Shown here: positions 23,758 to 32,893 of the stretch, piece by piece
Position numbering within the stretch: the first letter of the stretch is position 1
Layout of the letters: every line of letters begins with the position of its first letter
Assembly: GCA_028708845.1 (NCBI GenBank)
Contig: JAQVXZ010000015.1
Coordinates: forward strand, 19,345-57,332
Length of the DNA: 37,988 nucleotides
Source: Bacteroidales bacterium
GTDB taxonomy: Bacteria; Bacteroidota; Bacteroidia; Bacteroidales; P3
Direction: 5' to 3'
Program-made: the position numbers and the translations under genes
The notes under the pieces: generated by a model
The model's database searches: none
What the model saw: only the letters and a program-made list of their open reading frames with translations
Told to the model about the DNA's origin: nothing

Positions 23758-25005
23758 TTAATAGATAAATTCTATATCTTTTACATCAAGTCTTGAGCCT
23801 GGTGCTCCCCAAAACTTATCTCCATAAGCACTGGAACTCATTAGGACTATGATATTATCTACTGGGGAGTTTGATGGGGCGTAGGCTTCATTTGCTTGAC
23901 TTATATCGTAGGTTTGTCCATTTGGAGTAAACTTATAGAATATTACTTCTCCTCTAACGCCACCTATTTTCATATATGGATTTTCTATTAAGGTTTGAGC
24001 ATTTGGCTCACCATAGATAAAAGGTAGGGTAATTTCAACAAATCCTGTTTCTGTTTCAAAGCTTCCTATTTCATCGCCTGTTCTAAGCCATGCTGTTGCT
24101 ACTCTATAGAATTTATTAGCATCAAGATTTCTGTTTTGTAGTAAGAAGTAAATCTCGCAAGAGTCTTTTGATGGTCTTCCCTCAGGGTCGTTTTCTAATA
24201 TTACTTTATTTTTTCCATCTTTCATCACTTCTCCTGCCTTATATCTCATCTTGAATTTAACCTCTTTTGGCTTTTGATAGAATGGTGTGCCTAAATTAAC
24301 CATTTTTCTTGGATTGGGGTCGGAACCTATACCTGGTAGATATGTAGAATTATACATAAATTTGCCTGTAAATAATGCTCCTGTTACTATTGCAGAATTC
24401 ATCAATGCACCTGTGCTATAGAGTTTTGTTTCCATTGATGCGTAGTCTGCATTTTCTACACTAGGCTTAGGATTTACTGAAAAGAAACCTGCCAATGTAT
24501 TAGCTCTTGCACCATTTTGCCAAGGTGAAAAGACATTTGCCTGTCCTGGAAAATAAGCATAGGTTGGACCTATCTTTATTTCGTTACCATTTTCATCTTT
24601 AGCTATTGTCCATGATTTCATATTAGAATAAGCTAGTTGCAAAGGTGCATCAGTATAAAATACTCTTACTTTCCAAACCTTAGAAACGTTATCATCTTCT
24701 GCAGTAATTGTAAATACTACATCATTAGAGAAATCTTTTATCTTTAATGCATCTTTATCAGGTTTTGCAAGTGGTGAAAACTTTGCAGAGCTTACAGAGA
24801 GATTATTATAATTCATTGAAATAGGAATGCCTATCTCTACAAAGCCTGTGTCTGAGGGTGAGCCAGTTATTATTCTATTAGATATCTGACCTTCTATATC
24901 AAATACTAATATATTACAATCCTTTGATTCTGTATAATACTTCTCATCAACACAAGAAGCAAAAAAGGTTGAAACTAAAACTAATGCTATTATTATCTTT
25001 TTCAT
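23758..25005 (-). CDS. PCMD-like lipoprotein (putative carbohydrate-metabolism domain)
   Basis: I chose ATG 25005, which gives MKKIIIALVLVSTFFASC, a clean lipoprotein signal (Cys at residue 18); an upstream in-frame ATG at 25044 would add 13 hydrophilic residues. The order is an N-terminal Ig-like domain (about 25-135: FSNDVVFTITAEDD, then VWKVRVFY) followed by a beta-sandwich C-terminal domain of about 280 residues with YAYFPGQANVFSPWQNGA and LMSSSAYGDKFWGAPGSRLDVKDIEFIY. The latter is characteristic of the PCMD family of Bacteroidetes surface lipoproteins, whose exact function is not established. An inverted repeat lies just upstream. Confidence 0.75.
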   Translation of the reverse strand: MKKIIIALVLVSTFFASCVDEKYYTESKDCNILVFDIEGQISNRIITGSPSDTGFVEIGIPISMNYNNLSVSSAKFSPLAKPDKDALKIKDFSNDVVFTITAEDDNVSKVWKVRVFYTDAPLQLAYSNMKSWTIAKDENGNEIKIGPTYAYFPGQANVFSPWQNGARANTLAGFFSVNPKPSVENADYASMETKLYSTGALMNSAIVTGALFTGKFMYNSTYLPGIGSDPNPRKMVNLGTPFYQKPKEVKFKMRYKAGEVMKDGKNKVILENDPEGRPSKDSCEIYFLLQNRNLDANKFYRVATAWLRTGDEIGSFETETGFVEITLPFIYGEPNAQTLIENPYMKIGGVRGEVIFYKFTPNGQTYDISQANEAYAPSNSPVDNIIVLMSSSAYGDKFWGAPGSRLDVKDIEFIY

Positions 25006-25023
25006 ATTTATTATTATTTTTTC

Positions 25024-25137
25024 TTTTTGTCCACAGATTTTCACAGATTAATAGGATTTTCATTTTTCCTTCTGTGTTAATTTCACTTCGTGGCTCTCGA
25101 CCTCTGGTCTTCGGGTGTGAGAATCTGTGGACAAAAA
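25024..25137. repeat. Inverted repeat with 22-bp arms between two minus-strand genes
   Basis: The left arm (25024-25045) begins TTTTTGTCCACAGATT and the right arm (25116-25137) ends AATCTGTGGACAAAAA; they are reverse complements over 22 bases with one mismatch, enclosing 70 bases. It fills the gap between the barrel gene (stop at 25141) and the PCMD-like gene. The CCACAGATTTTCACAGATT style is like extragenic palindromes seen in many genomes. A bidirectional terminator is possible since T runs flank both arms. Confidence 0.7.
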
Positions 25138-25140
25138 AAA

Positions 25141-25887
25141 CTATACTCCGAAATAGTAAGCAAATCCAAAATAGACATTAAATAGATTTAACTTAAAATC
25201 AATTGACATATCAGTTCCTGAGCCTGATTTTATCTCATCTTGTTTGATAAAAGAACGGTTATAATACATTACTATGGGGTTGAAGGCAAATTCAAATGCA
25301 AAACCTTGTTTAAGGAAATACATAAATCCAGGGGAAAGACCAATGCTTAACTCATGTGTTGTCTTCATTAACTTCTTAATATTCTCTCCTCTATCATAAA
25401 CATCTCTTGTTAGGGAAGAAAGATAGGAATAGGTGATATTAGTTTCATTGTAAACAAAGAAACGATTTGAGGTTCCAATTGGCACATAGTTCTTAACTCC
25501 AGTACCAACATTCAAAGATGAAGAAACCACATTGGAATTGTAAGTTGATGCATCAATCAAAAGATCTAATACTTTGGCACTAACAGTAATTCTTTTATCT
25601 GTAAAGCCATAGCTAACTTTAGCTCCCCAAGCAACATTGTCATCAATAAACCAAGAGCCTGAGAAAGAGAAATCGCCAGAAACATTCTTTATCTCATCAA
25701 TGTCAACCATAGTAAAAAGCATATCATTTGAAACATCCTTCTTTGATAATCCTACCTTAAACCCAAAACTACTGACACCATTAGTTAGAAAAGCTTTTTT
25801 AGCAGAGGGGATTGAATCTTGCGAAAAAGAATCAATAGAAAAGAGACTAAACAATAGAAACAAAAACAAATAAGTCCTTTTATTCAT
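25141..25887 (-). CDS. Predicted outer-membrane beta-barrel protein
   Basis: Start at 25887 gives MNKRTYLFLFLLFSLFSIDSFSQ, a clean signal peptide; an in-frame ATG at 25896 is less likely. The remaining 225 residues alternate hydrophobic and polar residues in strands with short turns (SFGFKVGLSKK, SFSGSWFIDDNVAWGAKVSYGF, NVYFGFAYYFGV) and end in aromatic-rich NVYFGFAYYFGV, as expected of an 8-12-stranded outer-membrane barrel. No specific family or ligand is recognised. Downstream lies the PCMD-like lipoprotein gene. Confidence 0.7.
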   Translation of the reverse strand: MNKRTYLFLFLLFSLFSIDSFSQDSIPSAKKAFLTNGVSSFGFKVGLSKKDVSNDMLFTMVDIDEIKNVSGDFSFSGSWFIDDNVAWGAKVSYGFTDKRITVSAKVLDLLIDASTYNSNVVSSSLNVGTGVKNYVPIGTSNRFFVYNETNITYSYLSSLTRDVYDRGENIKKLMKTTHELSIGLSPGFMYFLKQGFAFEFAFNPIVMYYNRSFIKQDEIKSGSGTDMSIDFKLNLFNVYFGFAYYFGV

Positions 25888-25907
25888 AATTTTCAAAATT
25901 TAATTGT

Positions 25908-25915
25908 CAAAATTA
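25908..25915 (-). promoter_or_regulatory. Putative -7 box for the outer-membrane barrel gene
   Basis: TAATTTTG on the minus strand matches TAnnTTTG, 20 bases upstream of the chosen ATG. No convincing -33 element is visible. Confidence 0.45.
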
Positions 25916-25997
25916 CGAAATAAATACCAAAATTGAGGTTGAAAGGATGAATTTAAGGAGAATTTAATAAAATAATAAGATTAGGGTGAATAATTAT

Positions 25998-26005
25998 TAT
26001 CTTTG
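25998..26005 (+). promoter_or_regulatory. Putative -7 box for the RAYT transposase gene
   Basis: TATCTTTG followed by C, 22 bases before the ATG, matches the Bacteroidetes -7 consensus. Confidence 0.5.
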
Positions 26006-26027
26006 CAAGCATTGATAATATAGAATA

Positions 26028-26795
26028 ATGACAGATAGATATCGAAATAAATACCGTAAATCATCAAGCCGTATGATTAATTGGAATTATGAGTGGAATG
26101 CTGCGTATTTTATTACCATATGTACAAAAGATAGAGAATGTTTTTTTGGAGAGATTGTTGAAGGGAAAATGAAATTGTCAGCCATTGGTATTATTGCTGA
26201 TATAATATGGCACGAAATAAAAAATCATGCAAAGGATATTGAATTAGGTGAATTTGTTGTAATGCCTAATCATGTGCATGGGATATTGGTATTGAATGGG
26301 GGTGGGGGTAATAAGGATATGGATGATAACGACAAATCCAACAATATAAACGATAACGAATCCAACAATAACAAAATCGACAATAACGATAACAATAACG
26401 ACAAAATAAACAATAACAAAATCAACAATAACAAAATCGAAAATAACAAAATCGACAATAACGTAGAGACAACGCATGCGTTGTCTATACCACCACCACA
26501 ACCACCACAACCACCACCACAATCACCACCACAACCATCACCACAATATAACAATCCATCATTCGCCCAACAACGTTTTCAAAATCAAGGTTCAAACACA
26601 GTATCATCAATTATCGGTTCTTATAAATCAGCTGTTTCTAAACATACACATAGGTTGGGTTTTGATTTTTCTTGGCAATCGAGATTTTATGACCATATTA
26701 TTAGGAATGATGCAGAATACCAAAGAATAAAAGACTATATTATCAATAATCCAATTAAATGGAGCAATGATAAGTTCAACCAGACTAATGATTGA
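26028..26795 (+). CDS. REP-associated tyrosine transposase (RAYT, IS200/Y1 HUH family)
   Basis: The N-terminus MTDRYRNKYRKSSSRMINWN, the segment NAAYFITICTKDRECFFGEI and the motif VVMPNHVHGI with the HUH pair His82/His84 are typical of Bacteroidetes Y1 transposases. The likely nucleophile is Tyr199 in IIGSYKSAVSK, and the family ending RFYDHIIRND...RIKDYIINNPIKW is present. RAYTs process REP palindromes on single-stranded DNA. Here the variable linker (about residues 92-178) is expanded into Asn-rich repeats (period 15 bases), then a REP-like palindrome encoding VETTHALSI, then a Pro/Gln tract (period 3). The core seems complete, so the enzyme may be active. Confidence 0.9.
   Translation: MTDRYRNKYRKSSSRMINWNYEWNAAYFITICTKDRECFFGEIVEGKMKLSAIGIIADIIWHEIKNHAKDIELGEFVVMPNHVHGILVLNGGGGNKDMDDNDKSNNINDNESNNNKIDNNDNNNDKINNNKINNNKIENNKIDNNVETTHALSIPPPQPPQPPPQSPPQPSPQYNNPSFAQQRFQNQGSNTVSSIIGSYKSAVSKHTHRLGFDFSWQSRFYDHIIRNDAEYQRIKDYIINNPIKWSNDKFNQTND
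26463..26490. repeat. REP-like palindrome inside the RAYT gene
   Basis: Twenty-eight bases form two 14-base arms with one mismatch around the centre at 26476/26477; the central 20 bases (AGACAACGCA then its exact reverse complement) are a perfect palindrome. It is translated in frame as VETTHALSI. Similar GTAGAGAC-type palindromes are widespread mobile extragenic repeats. Confidence 0.8.
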
Positions 26796-26828
26796 ACCTC
26801 TCCTTGTTTTTCTTTTTATGTGTTTTAT

Positions 26829-26860
26829 TTTGTTAATACAGCAAAGTATTAGTATTTTTG
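26829..26860 (+). promoter_or_regulatory. Putative promoter of the mannose-1-phosphate guanylyltransferase gene
   Basis: TTTG (26829-26832), a 20-base spacer and TATTTTTG (26853-26860) match the Bacteroidetes -33/-7 consensus, 24 bases before the ATG. Confidence 0.65.
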
Positions 26861-26884
26861 TACTTTGAATTATTAAAAATTGAT

Positions 26885-27976
26885 ATGAATATAAATAACT
26901 ATTGTATAATTATGGCTGGTGGGATTGGAACTAGGTTCTGGCCACTGAGTAAAACTTCTAAGCCTAAACAGTTTATTGATGTTTTAGGGATGGGAGAAAC
27001 TCTTATACAGTCTACTTTTCGTCGCTTTGAAAAAATCTGCCCAAGAGAAAATATATATATTGTTACCAATGGGATATATAGGGATTTGATAAATGATCAG
27101 ATACCTAATCTTGATCCAAATCAAATTATTGCTGAACCTACTCGTAGAAATACTGCTCCTTGTATTGCTTATGCAAACTTTAAGATTGGAAAAATGAATC
27201 CTAATGCTAATATTATTGTTTCACCCTCTGACCATTTTATTGTTAATGAAGATAAATTTATTGAGACAATTGAAATGGGGCTAAAGCAGAGTAAGGATAA
27301 TGATATTTTAGTTACATTAGGAATTAAACCTACCTCTCCAAATACTGGATATGGTTATATACAATATATTCAATCTAATTTCTTTAGCTCAAAAAAGCAG
27401 ATGAATAAGGTTAAGCTTTTTACTGAAAAACCAGATTATGATATGGCATTACAGTTTATTTCAAGTGGTGATTTCCTTTGGAATAGCGGCATGTTTATTT
27501 GGTCTTTGAAAAGTATTAATAAGTCGATGAAAGAGCTTTTGCCTGAAGTTTATAATGTTTTTGAAAAGGGTAGAGATATTATTAACACTCCAAAAGAAGA
27601 AGAATTTATTAAAACAGCTTATTCAGCTTGTCCTTCTATTTCAATTGACTACGGTATTATGGAAAAGGCTTCCAATGTTTATGTTATACCTTCTGAATTT
27701 GGTTGGAGTGATGTTGGAACATGGGGTGCAATTTACGATGTTAGAGAAAAGGATAATAATAATAATAGTGTTGTTGGTAGGAATGTTATGATGTATGAAA
27801 CTAATGATTGTGTTATTAATAATGCTTCAAATCAGCTTATTGTTCTTCAGGGTTTAAAAGATTATATAGTTGTTAATACAGAAGATGTGTTGATGATTTG
27901 TGAAAAGAATCAGGAACAAAGAATTAAACAATTTGTTACAGATGTAGAGGTTGAAAAAGGTTCGAATTTTATATAA
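26885..27976 (+). CDS. manC: Mannose-1-phosphate guanylyltransferase
   Basis: This cytoplasmic enzyme makes GDP-mannose from mannose-1-phosphate and GTP, feeding glycan and GDP-fucose synthesis. The ATG at 26885 is preferred: a longer frame starting with TTG at 26858 would begin inside the promoter -7 box. The 363-residue product has the nucleotide-binding loop GGIGTRFWPLS (12-22) and SKPKQF (26-31), the PTRRNTAPCIAY block (about 88-99), SPSDHF (about 115-120), LFTEKPD, the FLWNSGMFIW motif and GWSDVGTWGA. It lacks the C-terminal phosphomannose isomerase domain of the bifunctional form, as is common in Bacteroidetes. Confidence 0.93.
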   Translation: MNINNYCIIMAGGIGTRFWPLSKTSKPKQFIDVLGMGETLIQSTFRRFEKICPRENIYIVTNGIYRDLINDQIPNLDPNQIIAEPTRRNTAPCIAYANFKIGKMNPNANIIVSPSDHFIVNEDKFIETIEMGLKQSKDNDILVTLGIKPTSPNTGYGYIQYIQSNFFSSKKQMNKVKLFTEKPDYDMALQFISSGDFLWNSGMFIWSLKSINKSMKELLPEVYNVFEKGRDIINTPKEEEFIKTAYSACPSISIDYGIMEKASNVYVIPSEFGWSDVGTWGAIYDVREKDNNNNSVVGRNVMMYETNDCVINNASNQLIVLQGLKDYIVVNTEDVLMICEKNQEQRIKQFVTDVEVEKGSNFI

Positions 27977-28008
27977 AAAAGATAAATAAAAAATACTAAA
28001 TTATTCAA

Positions 28009-29415
28009 ATGAAAGATTTAAAGAGAATTGAGATTATTGATCTTTTGCAAGGAAAAGCAGATGATCAAATAGAAAAAGAAATCTGTGTTAAGGGTTGGGT
28101 AAGAAGCAAAAGAGGGAATAAAAACATTGCTTTCATTGCATTAAACGATGGAACAATCGTTCATAACATTCAAGTGGTGGTTGAGTTAGCTCAATTTGAT
28201 CAAGATATGATAAAGAGAATTACAACAGGTGCTTCTCTAAGAATTAATGGAAAATTAGTTGAGTCTGTGGGACAAGAACAAAATGTTGAAGTTCAAGCAA
28301 CAGAAATTGAAATTTATGGTGAAGCTGATCCAGAAACTTATCCTCTTCAAAAGAAAGGACATACTTTAGAGTTCTTACGTGAAATTGCTCATTTAAGACC
28401 TAGAACAAATACTTTTGGGGCTGTTTTTAGAATACGTCACGCTATGGCTTTTGCTATTCATAAGTTTTATAACGATAAAAGGTTTTTCTATTGGCATAGT
28501 CCATTGATAACTGTTTCTGATGCTGAGGGAGCAGGAGAGATGTTCCAGGTAACAACTCTTGATTTAGATAATATTCCTAGAACAGAAAACGGAAAGGTTG
28601 ATTATTCTCAAGACTTCTACGGAAGAGAAACATCGTTAACAGTTTCAGGACAATTGGAAGGTGAGCTTGGTGCATTATCGCTTGGAAAGATATATACTTT
28701 TGGACCTACTTTTAGGGCTGAAAACTCTAATACTCCTCGTCACTTATCTGAATTTTGGATGATTGAACCAGAAATGGCTTTCTATGAGTTGGAAGAAAAT
28801 ATGAACTTGGCTGAAGAGTTTATCAAATATCTTGTTAGCTATGCTTTAGAAAACTGTAAAGATGATTTAGAGTTCCTTCAAAGTATGTACGACAAAGAAT
28901 TAGTTGAAAGACTACAACACGTTGTGGAAACTGATTTTGTTAGATTGAAATATACTGAGGCTATTACTATTTTAGAAGCTTCTAATCAGAAGTTTGAATA
29001 CCCTATTTCGTGGGGAGTTGATCTTCAATCTGAACATGAAAGATATTTGGTTGAAAAACACTTCAAGAAACCAGTTATCCTAATTGACTATCCAAAAGAG
29101 ATTAAGGCTTTCTATATGAAAGAAAATGCTGATGGGAAAACTGTTCGTGCTATGGATGTATTGTTTCCAAAGATTGGAGAGATTATTGGAGGAAGTCAGA
29201 GAGAAGACAATATGGACAAACTTGTGGCAAGGATGAAAGAGGTTGGTATTGATCCTAAGGATATGAAATGGTATCTTGATACTCGTCGTTTTGGTTCTGT
29301 TCCTCATAGTGGTTTTGGATTAGGTTTTGAACGTTTACTTCTATTTGTTACAGGAATGGTGAATATTCGTGACGTTATTCCTTTCCCACGTACTCCTAAG
29401 AATGCTGAGTTTTAA
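28009..29415 (+). CDS. asnS: Asparaginyl-tRNA synthetase
   Basis: A class II aminoacyl-tRNA synthetase of 468 residues, the usual length. The N-terminal OB fold (about 20-110; [22 protein letters not shown]) binds the anticodon. The catalytic core shows [17 protein letters not shown] (about 131-147), motif 2 [20 protein letters not shown] (about 233-252) and motif 3 [15 protein letters not shown] near 440. [10 protein letters not shown]-type ending ([11 protein letters not shown]) is characteristic of AsnRS rather than AspRS. It lies 32 bases after the guanylyltransferase gene and 21 before rpoN. Confidence 0.96.
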   Translation: MKDLKRIEIIDLLQGKADDQIEKEICVKGWVRSKRGNKNIAFIALNDGTIVHNIQVVVELAQFDQDMIKRITTGASLRINGKLVESVGQEQNVEVQATEIEIYGEADPETYPLQKKGHTLEFLREIAHLRPRTNTFGAVFRIRHAMAFAIHKFYNDKRFFYWHSPLITVSDAEGAGEMFQVTTLDLDNIPRTENGKVDYSQDFYGRETSLTVSGQLEGELGALSLGKIYTFGPTFRAENSNTPRHLSEFWMIEPEMAFYELEENMNLAEEFIKYLVSYALENCKDDLEFLQSMYDKELVERLQHVVETDFVRLKYTEAITILEASNQKFEYPISWGVDLQSEHERYLVEKHFKKPVILIDYPKEIKAFYMKENADGKTVRAMDVLFPKIGEIIGGSQREDNMDKLVARMKEVGIDPKDMKWYLDTRRFGSVPHSGFGLGFERLLLFVTGMVNIRDVIPFPRTPKNAEF

Positions 29416-29436
29416 ATAAGCGATTAGTTAAGAAAT

Positions 29437-30879
29437 ATGATATCTAATAGTATACTCCAAAAGCTGCAACAAAAACTTTCTCCGCAACAAATTCAGTTAA
29501 TGAAGTTGTTACAGATACCTACATTTGCTCTTGAACAAAGGATTAAGGACGAAATTGAAAAAAATCCTACACTTGAAGAAGACGAGAGCTCTGAAAAAAC
29601 AGAGAATGAAGATAATCAAGAAAATGCTCAAGAGGAAGAAACTAATGTCGAGAATGATGTTTTTGGAGATATGGAGATGTTCCCAAATGACGATGATATC
29701 ATAACTTTTAAGAATAATGATAACTACGAAAAACTAGACAGAAATCAAATCTTTGTTTCGGAGACTACATTTCATGAGGATTTAATCTCACAACTTCAAC
29801 TTAAACCTATTTCTGAAAAACAAATCTTAATTGGTTTAGAACTAATAGGAAACATTGATGATTCTGGATATTTAAGCCGTTCAATTCCTTCAATAGTTGA
29901 CGATTTTCTTTTTCGTCAGAATTTAGAAGTGGAAGTTAAAGAAATAGAAGAAGTTTTATCAGTTATTCAAAGCTTTGATCCTGTAGGTGTAGGTGCAAGG
30001 GATTTGCAAGAATGCTTGCTTATTCAACTAAATAAGAAGAAGCAAACTAAACCCATTCTACTTGCTAAAAGAATTGTTAAACGCTATTTTGAATATTTTA
30101 AGAAGAAGCAATACAATATTATCTTACAAAGAATAGAGTGTTCTGAAGAAGACTTGCAAAATGCTATTGAAGAAATTGTTAAGCTTAACCCTAAACCAGG
30201 AAATTCTCTTTTCTCAGATGGAAATGAGGCTGTTTCAATAATCCCTGACTTTATGGTTTTTCAACAAAATGGTAAGATTGATTTTCAAGTAAACAGCTAT
30301 TCGAAACGTAAGCTTAAAACTAGCAAGTATTACGAAGGTCTTTTGGAGAAAGTTTCTGAAAGTAAAAATCCTTCTGATAAAGAAACAGCTAGTTTTCTAA
30401 GAGAGAGATTAGAATCAGCTAGTATTTTTATTGATGCTTTAAATAGAAGAAAAGATACGCTATACTTAATTATGAAAGCCATAATAAACTATCAGCATGA
30501 ATATTTTATTGAAGGTGATATTCAAAAACTTAAACCTATGCGTTTGGTGGATATTGCAGATAAGGTAGATATGGATATTTCTACAATATCGCGTGTTGTT
30601 AGCAATAAATATGCTCAAACACATTTTGGAGTATTTAAACTTAAAGACTTTTTCTCTAACTTTATGATTAATGATATAGGGGAGCAGATATCGACTGATA
30701 AAATTAAGAATGAACTTGTAAGGATTATTGATTCAGAAGACAAACTCTCCCCATATACTGATGACCAATTGGTGGATTTACTTAAATTAAAAGGTTATTC
30801 AATTGCACGTAGGACTGTTTCAAAATACAGAGAGACCTTGAATATCCCAGTTTCTAGACTTAGAAAATCAGTATATTGA
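29437..30879 (+). CDS. rpoN: RNA polymerase sigma-54 factor
   Basis: A 480-residue sigma-54. Region I (residues 7-50) is the Gln/Leu-rich activator-responsive segment (LQQKLSPQQIQLMKLLQIPT, ending NPTLEE), followed by an acidic region II and the core-binding domain beginning around residue 110 (HEDLISQLQL). The helix-turn-helix MDISTISRVVSNKYAQTHFG is near 380-400 and the RpoN box ARRTVSKYRE near 457-466. No bacterial enhancer-binding activator is encoded in the window. Its stop codon is three bases before the ATG of the downstream membrane protein. Confidence 0.95.
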   Translation: MISNSILQKLQQKLSPQQIQLMKLLQIPTFALEQRIKDEIEKNPTLEEDESSEKTENEDNQENAQEEETNVENDVFGDMEMFPNDDDIITFKNNDNYEKLDRNQIFVSETTFHEDLISQLQLKPISEKQILIGLELIGNIDDSGYLSRSIPSIVDDFLFRQNLEVEVKEIEEVLSVIQSFDPVGVGARDLQECLLIQLNKKKQTKPILLAKRIVKRYFEYFKKKQYNIILQRIECSEEDLQNAIEEIVKLNPKPGNSLFSDGNEAVSIIPDFMVFQQNGKIDFQVNSYSKRKLKTSKYYEGLLEKVSESKNPSDKETASFLRERLESASIFIDALNRRKDTLYLIMKAIINYQHEYFIEGDIQKLKPMRLVDIADKVDMDISTISRVVSNKYAQTHFGVFKLKDFFSNFMINDIGEQISTDKIKNELVRIIDSEDKLSPYTDDQLVDLLKLKGYSIARRTVSKYRETLNIPVSRLRKSVY

Positions 30880-30881
30880 AA

Positions 30882-31511
30882 ATGAATACTGAAAAATGGA
30901 TAGCTAAGAAAATAGTAATAATATTTAATCCATTATTTACTTCTGTTTATGCTTTTATATACTATTTATTGCTAATGGTATTATTCTCTAATGGCTATAG
31001 GGATGCACTCTCAATTGTTCTAAAATCAATAACATTATATACACTTGTCTCTTGCTTATTCCCAATCTTTGTTATTTATCTGCTTAACGATAGCAGTTTT
31101 CATAATATAGAAGAAAATCTAAAAAACTCCAACACAAGCTATGTTATAGTATGTGTTTCATATCTTGTTTCTTATATGTACTTTTCAATGCTAAACATAT
31201 CAGTTTGGTTTAATATGGGCTTGTTAATCCCTGTTTACGCTTCACTTATTTCTCTTGTTTTAAGAAAGAAAACAACCATAATATATGAGATTGTAATAAT
31301 TGGAGCCATAACCTTTTATGTTTTTCTTCTTACAATACAGTTTTATTATATTTTTTCCATTTTCCCTCTTTTGATTGCAATCTTTTGCTCTGGATTACTG
31401 CTTTATTCATATCTCATTCAAAATCTATATACTGCAAATGAAACTCTTCATAATTATCTTATAGGTTGCCTATTAACAATATTAATAATGTTCTTTGTGC
31501 TAATTATTTAA
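30882..31511 (+). CDS. Predicted polytopic membrane protein, unknown function
   Basis: The ATG at 30882 lies two bases after the rpoN stop; a TTG overlapping that stop (30876) is a less likely start. About 209 residues with five or six hydrophobic segments (for example AFIYYLLLMVLFSNGY, SITLYTLVSCLFPIFVIYLL, YVIVCVSYLVSYMYF, IVIIGAITFYVFLLTI, LLIAIFCSGLLLYSYLI, YLIGCLLTILIMFFVLII). I recognise no family motif. Its tight coupling to rpoN suggests co-translation. Confidence 0.7.
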   Translation: MNTEKWIAKKIVIIFNPLFTSVYAFIYYLLLMVLFSNGYRDALSIVLKSITLYTLVSCLFPIFVIYLLNDSSFHNIEENLKNSNTSYVIVCVSYLVSYMYFSMLNISVWFNMGLLIPVYASLISLVLRKKTTIIYEIVIIGAITFYVFLLTIQFYYIFSIFPLLIAIFCSGLLLYSYLIQNLYTANETLHNYLIGCLLTILIMFFVLII

Positions 31512-31554
31512 CGAATAATAAACACATTTCATCTTCAATATAAAATATTATTAG

Positions 31555-31562
31555 TATTTTTG
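31555..31562 (+). promoter_or_regulatory. Putative -7 box for the M23/LysM hydrolase gene
   Basis: TATTTTTG, 31 bases before the ATG, in an 82-base gap after the membrane-protein gene. It closely resembles the box before manC (TAGTATTTTTGTA in both). Confidence 0.5.
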
Positions 31563-31593
31563 TAGTTTACAATATTATAGACATATATAGTTA

Positions 31594-32823
31594 ATGGAAA
31601 AACGACTTATTATATTTTGCGCTTTATTAATATCTTTGAGTATGTTCTCGTATGCTCAAAATAATAAGGATGTAGATTTACGGAGTCCAAATAGAAGGAT
31701 AGCTGATTCGCTTTATGCTTTACATAATTCAAACAAACAAATTATTAATGCTTCATCGTTAAACAGATCTAATAAAAATGAATCAAGCAAAAAGGGAGTA
31801 AATTCAAAAACTTCCTCAGAAAGCTCAATAAGAACAAGAAATAATAATACTCCAATCATTGCTACTGTTGACAGTACGAAATATAATTTATTTCAATCTG
31901 CAGATCAAGAGAATGAAGAGAAAGAAAGAATTATTGTAAACAATAATGCTCCTTGTAAAACCTTATATAATAACACTTGGTGCACAAACAAGGTTAAGAT
32001 GCCTTCTTTTAACTTTGGAGAGTTCCCTGACGAATTTACAATCAAACTTATAGACGAAAGGAAAGATCAATCATTTCATTTCCCTTGCGACAAAGGAGTG
32101 AAGTCTTCTCCTTACGGTTGGCGTTGGGAAAGACCTCATGGTGGAATTGATTTTGCTTTAAGTGTAGGGGAGCCTATTTATTCTGTATTTGATGGAGTTG
32201 TAAGAGTGGCTCAAGTAAATGGAGGGTATGGTAATATGATATTAGTACGACATTATAACAACCTTGAAACCCTATATGCACATTTAAGCAAAATGATTGT
32301 CAAAGTTGGTCAAGAGGTTAAGGCAGGAGATATTATTGGTTATAGTGGTAATACTGGATTTTCAACAGGTCCTCACCTTCATTTCGAATGCAGATGCCTA
32401 TATCAAACCTTCGACCCTGAATGGATTCTCGATATAAAGAATAGAACACTAAGGACAAAACATATTAATATTGAAAAAACGTTCTTCGGCATTGAAAGAG
32501 CAGAGAAACAAATTAACAAGAAAAAACCCGTAACTCATTTAGTTAAGATAAATAAAACCTTCGAAGGGAAGCCTTATTATTCATTTAAAGATAAATATGC
32601 TAACAAATCAAATACTACTTTATTAGCCAAGGGAGGTAATCAGCCACTTAATTATGAAATAAATAATGAAGATAAAACCACTTGGAGATATTGGAAAGTT
32701 AGACCAGGAGATACTATAGTTAAGCTTGCGAATAGATTTAGGGTTACTCCAAGACAAATCATTGAAATGAATGGGCTTACCAATGAAAAGCTAACACCTA
32801 ACACGAAAATCAGAGTTAGATAA
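31594..32823 (+). CDS. Secreted M23 peptidoglycan endopeptidase with C-terminal LysM domain
   Basis: A signal peptide (residues 1-21, ending MFSYAQ) precedes a low-complexity Ser/Asn linker. The M23 metallopeptidase domain spans about 160-290, with zinc ligands His182 and Asp186 in RPHGGIDFAL and His263 in GPHLHFE, plus His230 in YAHLS. Glycine-rich NTGFSTGP precedes the HxH. A single LysM domain (about 366-409: WKVRPGDTIVKLANRFRV, then MNGLTNEKLTPNTKIRV) should bind peptidoglycan. All catalytic residues are in place, so an active envelope hydrolase for growth or division is likely rather than a degenerate regulator. Confidence 0.92.
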   Translation: MEKRLIIFCALLISLSMFSYAQNNKDVDLRSPNRRIADSLYALHNSNKQIINASSLNRSNKNESSKKGVNSKTSSESSIRTRNNNTPIIATVDSTKYNLFQSADQENEEKERIIVNNNAPCKTLYNNTWCTNKVKMPSFNFGEFPDEFTIKLIDERKDQSFHFPCDKGVKSSPYGWRWERPHGGIDFALSVGEPIYSVFDGVVRVAQVNGGYGNMILVRHYNNLETLYAHLSKMIVKVGQEVKAGDIIGYSGNTGFSTGPHLHFECRCLYQTFDPEWILDIKNRTLRTKHINIEKTFFGIERAEKQINKKKPVTHLVKINKTFEGKPYYSFKDKYANKSNTTLLAKGGNQPLNYEINNEDKTTWRYWKVRPGDTIVKLANRFRVTPRQIIEMNGLTNEKLTPNTKIRVR

Positions 32824-32893
32824 CTAGGTTTAACCTTCTCTTTAAATGAAAATATTCACATTATAATACAAACTTAAAACAATAAATAACAAG

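Noticed and set aside
26244-26730. Overlapping Cys/Gly-, Trp- and His-rich ORFs (92, 94 and 84 residues) on both strands
   Set aside because: They arise from the simple repeats of the RAYT linker read in other frames; compositions are artificial and the RAYT frame has clear homology on both sides.
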